Below are positions 46,940-56,434 of a DNA stretch of 64,000 bases, piece by piece; positions within the stretch are counted from its first letter, which is position 1; each line of letters opens with the position of its first letter. Made by a program: the position numbers and the translations under genes. This DNA is from Pegoplata infirma. Taxonomy: Eukaryota; Arthropoda; Insecta; Diptera; Anthomyiidae. The notes under the pieces are model-generated. The model saw nothing but the letters and a program-made list of their open reading frames with translations. It was not told the origin of the DNA and did not search any database. The stretch spans positions 13,806,644 to 13,870,643 of the forward strand of contig OY992541.1 in NCBI GenBank assembly GCA_963921195.1, read 5' to 3'.

Positions 46940-46972
46940 CTTTAATATTTGCGAAATTGTCTGCATTTCCAT
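46940..46972 (-). pseudogene. Exon-like segment with start codon
   Basis: ATG followed by 10 codons (MEMQTISQILK) to AAAG|gtaaga. It joins in phase 0 to 46870..46799 across a 69-bp intron, a usual length for fly introns. It may be the start of a gene carried by the transposon, but the frame into 45720..45548 does not match without another exon. Confidence 0.35.
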
Positions 46973-47622
46973 ATAAATTTTGGCTGTTGTGATATTTTTT
47001 GTATTTTTTAATAAAAAATAAATAAGTTGTTTGACAAATTAAGCATTCTGGTTTTTGTATATTTTTTTAAATTTAAAAAAAAAATCATAAATAGAATGAA
47101 TTTTTTTATAAATAGTATAAATTGAAATCAATGAATTCAGTTCATACTATTTATGAACAAAATTTGTTCTGTGTAGAGACTTGAAAATTGGACTGTATGT
47201 TCACCTCCCGGAATATAGATCCAGTTAGGCTGGATTTTTATCAGTGTTGATTCTAAGGGGGTAAAAAGGGTAAAAAACTGTACTTTTGGTACCTTTATAT
47301 TTCCTTAAATAATGGTCCTAGAAACTTGAAATTTGGAATGTAAGTTCAGCTCCCGGAATATAGATCCACGAAGGCTGGATTTTTGCTAATGTTGATTTAA
47401 AGGGTAAAAAACTGTACTTTTGGTACTTTTTATATTTCCTTAAATAATGGAACTAGAAACTTGAAATTTGCCTCTTTTTTGTCTCCCGGGTTTTTGCCAA
47501 TGTTGATTATACGGGGTAAAATGAGTAAAAAAGTGTACTTTTGGTACTTTTTATTTATTTACTGAAATAATGGTCATTCAAACTTGAAATTTGGAGTGTA
47601 GGATCCTATAGTGAAATAAAAC

Positions 47623-50445
47623 TAGTGTTTATAAACCGGTTAACCGAAAAACCGGTTTATTCCCAAAATTTCGGTTTTTTGCGAACCGGTTAACCGGAAT
47701 TGAAAATTCCCGGTGCACCGAAAACCGGTTTTTTTCTGACGGTTAACCGGTTTTTTAAATGGGGCATTCCAAGCCAAATCACTCACTTTTAGACCCGACC
47801 CCTTTCGATTTATTTTATTTTTGGATATGTTTTAGTCCTTATTAAATGCAACTTGGACACCAATTTTCAGCCTTTTATTCCAAGATGGTGTTGAGTAATC
47901 AATTTTTCAAAATGGCGATTTTCTCCAAAAAATTAAAAAATTGAAATTTTTAATTAATTTTGACCATTAAAAAAATATAGATATTTTAAAAAAAGTTGGA
48001 CAACGTTTTGTTGGTATTTAAATGTAGTTTTAGAAAAAAAATATGAAAAAATTATTCAAAGTAATTATCACTTATTTTTTGACGTTTAAAAATTAAAATC
48101 GACTTTTTGAAAAAGTCCGAAACCTTCGGTTTTTTTGTAAAAAACTATTAAAATTCTACTCTAAATTACGCAACTTTTAAGCCATAACTCGAGATGTGAT
48201 CACAATTCTTTCTATTTTTTTTTTAATTTTTAAAATTGCACCTTTTATGATTTGGCTCTGATTTATTTTATATGGAGCTCCAAAAAAAAAAAAAATTGGT
48301 AGATACTGACCCTAACTTACCCTAAATATATTCATTTGGAGGTAAATATACGTCTCACAAAAATTTAGGACGATCGGACATGTGTAAGGCGTTTAGCATG
48401 GTCCTTGAAGTTTAAAAAACGGATTGCAAGGAAAAATATGAATTTTTTTCTGTTTTCGCAATTTTTTTGTTATTTTAAGTTAAGTTTTAATTCAAGTGAT
48501 TACAGAATTATGATGTGGAGTAAAATGCCTTTCTAATAAGGTACTAAAAACTAAAATCGGTTGAAAATCAGCCAAGTTATTACAACTTCCCCAGGCATCT
48601 AGCGTGTACCATACAACTTGATTAAAAAATACGAGTCCCTTTTTTTAAATTTATTGAAATTTTCTACTGTAATAACAATTTTTCATTATTCATGTTTCAG
48701 TGTAATATTTTTTTGGCTTTTCCAAATTTTAAAACAAAAAAAATAATTTTTTTTTAAAATAGAGATTTCAAAAGGGTGTTGAAAATGCAGGCATTTTTAG
48801 CACTAATTTAAAAAATGTTAGCAAAACACAATATGAAAAATACTTGTCATCTAATTACATTTGAACTTGAAGAATAAAAAAATGTTATTACAGTAGAAAA
48901 TTTCAATGAATTTCCAAAATCGTATTATATTGCTTAATCAAGTGTTCTGCCATACGTTAGATGCCTGGGGAAGTTGTAATAACTTGGCTGATTTTCAACC
49001 GATTTCAGTCTTTGGTACCTTATTAGAGAGGCATTTTACTCCGTATTATAATTCTGTAACCACTTGAATTAAAACTTAACTTAAAATACCAAAAAAATTG
49101 AGAAAACAGAAAAAAATTCATATTTTTCCTTGTAATCCGTTTTCTAAACTTCAAGGCCCATGCGGAACACCTTATTCATGTCCGATCGTTCTTGATTTTT
49201 GTGAGGCGTATTTTTGCCTCGAAATGAAAATATCTAGGGTAAGTTAGGGTCAGTATCTACCAATTTAGTTTTTTTGGAGCACAATATAAAATAAATCAGA
49301 GTCAAAAAAAAAAGGTGCAATTTTCAAAATTTGAAAAAAAAAAATAGAACAAATTGCGATCACATCTCGAATTATGGCTTAAAAGTTGCGTAATTAAGAG
49401 TAGAACTTTTAGACGTTTGTAAAAAAAAATCGAAGGTTTCGGACTTTTTCAAAAAGTCGATTTTAATTTTTAAACGTTAAAAAATAAGTGATAATTACTT
49501 CGAATAATTTTTTAAATATTTTTTTCTAAAACTACATTTAAATACCAACAAAACGTTGTCCAACTTTTTTTAAGATATCTATATTTTTAACTGGTCAAAA
49601 TTAATTGAAAATTTTAATTTTTCCATTTTTTTTAAAAAATCGCCATTTTGAAAAATTGATTACTCAACACCATCTTGGAATAAAAGGCTGAAAATTGATG
49701 TCCAAGTTACATTTAATAAGAACTAAAACATATCCAAAAATAAAATAAATCGAATGGGGTCGGGTCTAAAAGTGAGTGATTTGGCCTGGAATGCCCCAAA
49801 TACATTCAAATCGGAATATTTTTGCAAATATTAAGGATTTTCACTTATTTTTTATGATATTTTCAAAATTTTGTTAAAAACACCTTGAAAATCCGTGAGA
49901 GAGAAAGTCTAAAATATTTTTTGTCTTCAATAAACAATTTTTCAAGTAGGAAATTTGTTCAGAATCTGATACATATATAAATTACTCACTGTTGTAAGCG
50001 TTTTTTTGACACTTCATTGAAATTTTAATAAGTGAGTGTTAACCAGATACTAAAATTCCTGTTAATGGGTAAAATGTCAATAAAAGAACACCAAAAAAAC
50101 GGTACTGCAATTCACAACGACTTGATGTATTTTTTTTTTTAAATAAACCCAATAAAAATTAAATGAAAGCTTCGGTGAATATGGGAAAATAAATCACAGT
50201 ATTTAAATACCACTATTTTTAAAGGGTAACAGTTACCAACGTTGCTGAAAGAAACAAATATGTTAACATAAGTTATATTCTCTTTTTTATTTAATAAAAA
50301 TTAGTAATTTTAAAGTATTTTTTGATTTTGTCAGTTAAAGAAAAAACCGGTTAACCGGTTTTTTTATTCCGGTTTAACCGAGAAAACCGCTTTTTCGGTT
50401 AACCGTGAAACCGGTTTTCCAAAATGTCGGTTTTTATAAACACTA
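47623..50445. mobile_element. hAT element, TSD AATAAAAC, ACCGGTTAACCG ends
   Basis: TAGTGTTTATAAACCGG at left and GGTTTTTATAAACACTA at right with AATAAAAC at 47615-47622 and 50446-50453. Subterminal regions are packed with AACCGGTTAACCGGTTT words. 2039 of 2823 bp are a nested foldback. Confidence 0.92.
47760..49798. mobile_element. Foldback element with about 0.9-kb arms
   Basis: TGGGGCATTCCAAGCCAAATC opens and GATTTGGCCTGGAATGCCCCA closes it. The arms match over nearly their entire length (for example CCAAGATGGTGTTGAGTAATC at 47880 and reversed at 49660) around a centre near 48780. Relatives are at 35232 (end only) and 37900-38440 (half). Confidence 0.88.
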
Positions 50446-50485
50446 AATAAAACATTTTGAAACAAGTACTTCCTTAAAATTCTGT

Positions 50486-51068
50486 ACCGTTTATAAAAAG
50501 TACCTTTTATAAAAAGTACCTTTTATAAAAAGTACCTTTTATAAAAAGTACCTTTTATAAAAAGTACCTTTTATAAAAAGTACCTTTTATAAAAAGTACC
50601 TTTTATAAAAAGTACCTTTTATAAATAGTACCTTTTATAAAAAGTACCTTTTATAAAAAGTACCTTTTATAAAAAGTACCTTTTATAAAAAGTACCTTTT
50701 ATAAAAAGTACCTTTTATAAAAAGTACCTTTTATAAAAAGTACCTTTTATAAAAAGTACGTTTTATAAAAAGTACCTTTTATAAAAAGTACCTTTTATAA
50801 AAAGTACCTTTTATAAAAAGTACCTATTATATAAAGTACCATTTATAAAAAGTACTTTTTATAAAAAGTATCTTTTATAAAAAGTACCTTTATTAAAAAG
50901 TACCTTTTATAAAAAGTACTTTTTATAAAAGGTACCTTTTATAAAAAGTACTTTTTATAAAAAGTACCTTTTATAAAAGGTACTTTTTATATAAGGTACT
51001 TTTTATATAAGGTACTTTTTATAAAATGTACTTTTTATAAGAAAAGTACCTTTTGTAAAAAGTACTTT
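50486..51068 (+). repeat. 16-bp minisatellite, about 36 units
   Basis: Unit TTTTATAAAAAGTACC repeated almost perfectly from 50486 to about 50820, then with increasing variation (GGTACTTTTTATAAAA) to 51068. The unit is nearly self-complementary. It starts 33 bp after the hAT TSD. Confidence 0.95.
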
Positions 51069-51158
51069 TTAAGCTGGGAGTATATGTTTACAATTTTAGG
51101 CCCTAATTGGCCCTAACGTGAACGCGAGGCTCAAAAAATGCAATTTTGTAAATCACTA

Positions 51159-51433
51159 CACACAAAAAATTTTTAACCAAGTACTTGGGAGGATATGCGT
51201 TTTTAAAGTTTTTTGCATATATATGCAAAAAATAGCATCATTTTACTAAGTTTTTGCTTGTTTCTGATAAAAGTTTAGAAAATATTCATAAGAGTATTTA
51301 ACCTTGTGTAATTTTACAACCCTTAACCAAAATTATGCAAAAACTTGGAAAATGTTACAAAATTTTTCATAATTAATGTAAAAAACTTAAAAAACGCATA
51401 TCCTCCCAAGTTATTGGTAAAATATTTTTTTGT
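51159..51433. mobile_element. TA-type hairpin MITE, relative of 3327
   Basis: CACAAAAAATTTTTAACCAAG..CTTGGGAGG and its reverse CCTCCCAAG..GGTAAAATATTTTTTTG. Compared with the other Harbinger copy this is an insertion after CACTAC. Confidence 0.75.
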
Positions 51434-51558
51434 TTACGTTATCACTTGAAATGTCAATTATATTAGAATCGGTGTTGCCAGACATTCTAAAATTTATAAA
51501 ATTGCCTACCCATTTTGTAGGGGATACACACCCATTATCGTGGGGAAACACATATATG

Positions 51559-51811
51559 AGGCGCTCAGCGCCAAAACGGCCTAACCGTCATTAAAAAAAA
51601 AATCAAACTGACTATGCTGATCTAACCGGAACCTTTTGAAAAAAATTTTAAAAAACTCACTATTGCATAGTATTACACCAGTATAACACCAGGTTATACT
51701 ATGCAATAGGGAGTTTTTTTAGTATTTATTTCAAAAGGTTCCGCTTAGATCAGCATAGTCAGTTTGATTTTTTTGAAAATGAGGGTTAGGCCGTTTTGGC
51801 GCTGAGCGCCT
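51559..51811. mobile_element. GC-rich near-perfect hairpin, GGCGCTCAGCGCC ends
   Basis: GAGGCGCTCAGCGCCAAAAC..GGCCTAACC faces its reverse. Inner arms (ACTGACTATGCTGATCTAACC, CTATTGCATAGTATTAC) also pair. 253 bp. The other Harbinger copy has the uninterrupted ACATATATATGATAAGGC, proving insertion with duplication of an ATATAT-type site. Confidence 0.85.
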
Positions 51812-51874
51812 CATATATAATAAGGCAACACCTGCAAAGAGACTATTTGAGAAAAAAGAGAACAAACAAGTAAA

Positions 51875-52585
51875 AAAGTTAAATATCCTCCACAATTTCT
51901 AAAAGATTAGTGCATAAACTTTATTTAAAAGGAAATTACTTTTGAAATTTTTTTTTTTTTTTTATACCCTCCACTTAGTGATAGAGGGTATATATAAGTT
52001 TGTCATTCCGTTTGTAACTCATCGAAATATCGGTCTGGGACCCTATAAAGTATATATATTCATGATGCCCGATCGATTTTAAGACATTCTAGCGATGTCC
52101 GTCTGTCCGTCTGTCCGTCTGTCCGTCTGTCTGTCTGTTGAAAATGCTCTCGCGGACAAAATATTACACAGAGATGACTGAAACTTAACATATATATTGG
52201 AAGTTCTCCCGAGAAGTTTGGTATTGCATTTGAGCGATATCGGTTCAGCGGTTCAAAAGTTATGAACGAAAATGTAAGCACACCTCAAAAATTTCAGTAC
52301 ATTCAACATAACCTAAAAACACAAAATGCTTTAATTCGGCTTCTGGTTGACATATGTGAACATAATTGAGCACCAAATGGTATTTAAACAAGTACAAACA
52401 TATTTTTTGACAAAAAAATCGCGGATTTTCTTTTTTAACAAAATTTTTTTTCGCGGAAATTTTTTTTCAATTTTTTTTTCAAAAGTATTTTCCTTTTAAA
52501 TAAAGTTGTTTGCAATAATCTTTTTGAAATTGTGGAGGGTATCACTACATTCGGCAAGGCCGAATTTAACTTTTTTACTTGTTTT
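51875..52585 (+). mobile_element. Family A Helentron-like element
   Basis: 51962 TATACCCTCCACTTAGTGATAGAG through (GTCCGTCT)n at 52096 to GGAGGGTATCACTACATTCGGC and ACTTGT at about 52580. A second, partial 3' end precedes it (51875-51950). Confidence 0.65.
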
Positions 52586-52589
52586 TTTT

Positions 52590-53788
52590 TAATTTCCGCG
52601 AAAAAAAATTTGGTAAAAAAAAAATCCGCGATTTTTTTTCTTTTTTTTTTGTCCAAAAATATGTTTGTACTTGTTTAAATACCATTTTTAATTATGTTAC
52701 ATAAGTCAACCAGCAGCCAAATTAAAACATTTTGTATTTTTATACCCTCCAACTACAGTATGGGGGTATACTCACTTTGTCATTCCGTATGTAACGCATC
52801 GAAATATCGGTCGGGGACCCCATAAAGTATATATATTATTGATCAGTGATCGATTCTAAGACATTCTAGCGATGTCCGTCCGTCCGTCCGTCCGTCTGTC
52901 CGTCCGTCCGTCCGTCCGTCTGTAGTTAACACGATGCAGTCCAAAATAAAAGAGCTAGATCCCTCAAGTTTGGCATAAATATGTCTTATGATCCTAGGCA
53001 GGTTAAGTTCGGAAATGGGCCAAATCGGACTAGGGGGAAAAAAGTTCCCCCTTGAAGAACTAAACCAACCTCTTAAAAATGCTATTTTTTTTTTGCGTTT
53101 TTTTGTATTTTTGTGAACCAAATGAGACATTTTTATGTTCGTAGAAGTTTAAGGTCCTGCGCTTGGACCCAGGAGACTAAAAAATATCGCTTTTTTTTGC
53201 CCCGCCCCTCTTTTAAGGGCGTGGATAAAAAAATAATTTAAATAATTATAAAACTATAGTACTTAAGTGCACAAAGCAGACAAAAATGAACTTGTAAACA
53301 TATACCGTGAGGGCCAAGGAGTCACCCCAGCTAATCGACCGCTCCCCCAACCTTGCCCCCCTTAAAACAACGCCCCTGTCAAAATTTTTTTTTTTATTTT
53401 TTTACATGTTGGAGGGTATAATAGATTCGGCACAGCCGAATTTAACACTCTCACTTGTTAGGTTATGTTGAATGTACTAAAATTTTTGAGGTGTCCTTAC
53501 ATTTTCGTTCATAACTTTTGAACCGCTGAACCGATATCGCTCAAATGCAATACCAAACTTTTCGGGAGAACTTCCAATATATATGTTTAATAACAGTCAC
53601 CTCTGTTTTGTATTTTGGACGTGATCACATTTTCCACAGACAGACGGACATCGCTAGAATGTCTTAAAATCGATCGGTCATCATGAATATATATACTTTA
53701 TGGGGTCCCAGACCGATATTTCGATGAGTTACAAACGGAATGACAAACTTATATAAACCCTCTATCACTAAGTGGAGGGTATAAAAAA
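52590..53788 (-). mobile_element. Family A element split by a family B element
   Basis: 52590-52739 and 53459-53788 are contiguous in other family A copies (..TTTGTATTTTTAGGTTATG..). The break holds the complete family B element with no duplicated bases. Confidence 0.7.
52740..53458 (+). mobile_element. Complete family B Helentron-like element
   Basis: Begins TATACCCTCCAACTACAGTATG; has a (GTCC)n/(GTCCGTCT)n core at 52875-52922, GCAGTCCAAAATAAAAGAGC and CCGTGAGGGCCAAGGAGTC. Then come a subterminal GTTGGAGGGTATAATAG, an ATTCGGCACAGCCGAAT hairpin and ACTTGT. It sits exactly between T and T of the family A host word, as Helentrons do (family knowledge). Confidence 0.75.
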
Positions 53789-54183
53789 AGTAACATAAAT
53801 TAGTTGAAAAAAAAACAACAAAAACAAGAACGAGCAGCTTAGCTGTTTTCCATGTTTTTCTTCTGCCGGAGGAGTTTTTTTACACATTTATTACTTTTTT
53901 ATTGTATGTTTACATATTCCAACATTATTTATTAAGTTTTTGCTTTTAAAAGCATATTTGTTACATCTACTCCCCAAAATTTCAAGTAATCATTTTGACA
54001 TTTCAAGTGATTGAAAAACACTCTCTCGCGTTTTACAAAATTCCGGTTTCCATACAAATTGTTCTCAAAACACGTAAGTCAACGCAAAACTAACAGCTGT
54101 TCAGTCCTCGCGTTTAAAAAAAAAAAAAGAAAATTGTCCAACGCGAGGTGAAAAGGCGCTTTGCGTTTTACAAAATTAGGCCC
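53789..54183. other. Rest of the second Harbinger copy
   Basis: Parallels 39316-39640 in reverse (CTTCTGCCGGAGGAG, ACAGCTGTTCAG). No coding region. Confidence 0.7.
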
Positions 54184-54232
54184 TTATATTTTTGTCTGCT
54201 TTGTGCACTAAAGTATTATAGTTTTATAATTT

Positions 54233-54485
54233 TTATACCCTCCAACTACAGTATGGGGGTATACTCACTTTGTCATTCCGTGTGTTTGTCATTCCGTGTG
54301 TAACGCATCAAAATATCGGACATTCTAGCGATGTCCGTCCATCCGTCTGTCTGTCCGTCTGTAGTTAACACGATCACTGATCAATAATATATATACTTTA
54401 TGGGGTCCCCGACCGATATTTCGATGCGTTACACACGGAATGACAAAGTGAGTATACCCCCAAACTGTAGTTGGAGGGTATAAAA
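54233..54485. mobile_element. Two family B 5' ends head to head
   Basis: TATACCCTCCAACTACAGTATG at left and its reverse CAAACTGTAGTTGGAGGGTATA at right, with one (GTCCGTCT)n block between. A 9-bp-scale duplication GTCATTCCGTGTGT occurs in the left half. Confidence 0.7.
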
Positions 54486-55074
54486 AACATTCTGGGAAAA
54501 ATAAGTTTTTAAAATTCCGCTTCTTAGTGGGGTAAAATGGCTAAAAAAAGTGTATTTTCGGTACCTTTGATATTTTTTGAAACTTAGAATTAGGAAACTT
54601 AAAATTAGGAATGTAAAATCCTTTTTGCACTTTAAATACTTGCTAAAACAATGATCATAGAAAATTGAAATATGGAAAAGAGGATCCTTCGGTGAATAAA
54701 AACATTCTGGAAGAGGTTCTTTTTGGAAATTCCGTTTCTAACGGGGATAAGAAAGTGTACTTTTGGTACTTTTTTTTGTTCCTATAATAATGAAAAAGTG
54801 TAAAAATTGGTTATTGTTATATTTCTTAAATAATGGTTCAAAAACTTGATATTTTTAATAAAGGATCAAAAAAAAATTTTTAGAAAATTTCATTTTAAGG
54901 GGAAAAGGGAGCAAATAGTTATTTTTACCTATCTAACTATTAAACTCAAAGCCTCGAAAATAACACCAAACAGAAGAACATATTTTAAAATTTTAGAACG
55001 GGGAAAGAAAAAAAAACTTTTTACTCAAATTTTTCGTATTTAACTTTTTTTACTCCATATTTTTTCTGCCTATA
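54486..55074 (+). repeat. Diverged GTACTTTTGGTAC tandem units
   Basis: Units related to 47176-47610 (GGGGTAAAATGG, AATAATGGTCATAGAAA, ACTTTTGGTACTTTT). No other feature. Confidence 0.6.
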
Positions 55075-55738
55075 CACTCAAAATAAATTCTCTGTCCAAT
55101 CAGCAGAAAAATCTGCTGAAAATACACCCATTTTGAGCCATATGAAAAATCTGCTAATTTTAGCAGACTCGGTTTGCTAAATATCTGTCATAAAAGGTGA
55201 ATAAATATAACAAGAAAAAAAAAAATAAAACATACGCCGCCAGCCAGCATCGAACTCGCCACCTTCCGATTTGAAAGTACACTTCTTAACCACTACGCTA
55301 CGGAAGCTTATACTTTTATCTGGCGTTTTAGTTATTAAACATGTGTGTTGTTCGACAGCAGAGAAATCTGATTTTAGCAGAAATATCTGCTGATTTTAGC
55401 AGAAAAATCTGCTGATTTTAGCAGAACAATCTGTTGATTTGAGCAGAATAATCTGCTGATTTCAGCAGAACAATCTGCTGATTTCAGCAGAGCAATCTGC
55501 TGATTTCAGCAGAACAATCTGTTCTGCTTTTTTTTATATAAAAAATTTTCTTGAAAAAATAATGAAATTCAGCAAACAAAATCAGTATAAACATAGCAAA
55601 ATGTCTGTTATTTTCTTAAACTGAATGACAGAGATTTTAGTAAAAATGTCCTTCTCAGCAGAACAATCTGCTAAAAGATTGCTAATTCAAATTGAAAGTC
55701 GTTTTATAGATTTTTTGACAGAGTTTTTCTTTTGAGTG
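55075..55738 (-). mobile_element. Complete TA-flanked element with tRNA-like insert
   Basis: CACTCAAAATAAATTCTCTG to GAGTTTTTCTTTTGAGTG with TA on both sides; 664 bp. Inverted copy of 31234-31890, including the CAGCAGATT units and the tRNA-like segment at 55244-55308. It shows the full right terminus missing there. Confidence 0.88.
55244..55308 (-). pseudogene. tRNA-like segment, second copy
   Basis: Same A box (TAGCGTAGTGG) and B box (GAGTTCGATGC) as 31665-31740 with a 3-base deletion (AAGTGTACTTTC against AAGTGTAGTACTTTC), making a tRNA-sized unit. Confidence 0.65.
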
Positions 55739-55740
55739 TA

Positions 55741-56020
55741 TGTTTTTTCACTCAAACTCATTTTATTTCAATTTCTTTATTCACTAAAATTTTTATTCAC
55801 TTAAAATCCATAATCCCGATATAAGGGCTCGAAAATTATTCAAATTTTATTGTTTAAATTATTCATTGAAATATTATTTTATGAAAGAATTAAACGTGCA
55901 CAAGTAAATAAAATAAAGACTAAGTAGGGGAATTTTCTTGAAATCGGTATAGTAATTCTGATCCTTCTATTATCCGGTATTCAATACAACCGGTAACGAA
56001 GTACCGGGATGGTAAGCTAG
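55741..56020 (+). mobile_element. Possible Helitron 3' end
   Basis: Ends ACGAAGTACCGGGATGGTAAGCTAG|T, like the CTAG end at 33312. The 5' end is not identified, and the hairpin before it is only CCGGT..ACCGG. Confidence 0.4.
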
Positions 56021-56434
56021 TAAATCATATATGATTATACATCTGTGAGATATTTTCTAAATTTTTTAAATGCAATCATATGTAGTTATAAGAAACTTTA
56101 AAAATATTCCTAAACATTTCCTTGTTAGGGTTACGTATATCACCTATCGGGTTCAAAGCGTACCCAAACAATTTTTTTCTTTTAGAAAATTATATGTTTG
56201 GAGAATGTATCGTTGACCTGTTGTGTATCTCACCCAAACCAAAAACCCCAAGATTTTATATGTTTTTGTGTAGTTAGGTCTAATTGGATCAACTGAAATA
56301 TGGCAATGTCTGGTCAAAACTCGGATGAAATCGAATCATACTTTATACACGTTGATCATTTTTATTGCGAAAATATACACCATTATTCGTATTAAATTGC
56401 GTATAAATATGTATATATTGTGTTACATATGATA

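Larger units (their letters stand above)
45000..47173 (-). mobile_element. TA-flanked CACAGAA/TTCTGTG element with exon-like pieces
   Basis: TA at 44998-44999 and 47174-47175 and short TIRs (CACAGAA). Subterminal TTCATACTATTTATGAAC-like words at both ends. It splits a tandem repeat unit, so both edges are certain. Inside are three smaller insertions (45383, 45919, 46224) and minus-strand segments that look like exons. Confidence 0.82.
44845..47610 (+). repeat. Tandem units of about 125-155 bp, interrupted
   Basis: Units with AACTTGAAATTTGGA, CTCCCGGAATATAGATCC, GGCTGGATTTTTG and ACTGTACTTTTGGTACTTTT occur at 44845-44997 and, after the insertion 45000-47173, at 47176, 47329 and 47451. More diverged units are at 54530-54860. 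Confidence 0.8.
51099..54183. mobile_element. PIF/Harbinger-type element, second copy, inverted, TSD TTA
   Basis: Reverse counterpart of 39316-41403: GTGAACGCGAGGCTCAAAAA near the left, GTCCAACGCGAGGTG..CAAAATTAGGCCC at the right, TTA on both sides. The left terminus is altered (GGCCCTAATTGGCCC). Its interior is replaced by a TA MITE, a GC-rich hairpin and several Helentron-like elements. Confidence 0.8.
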
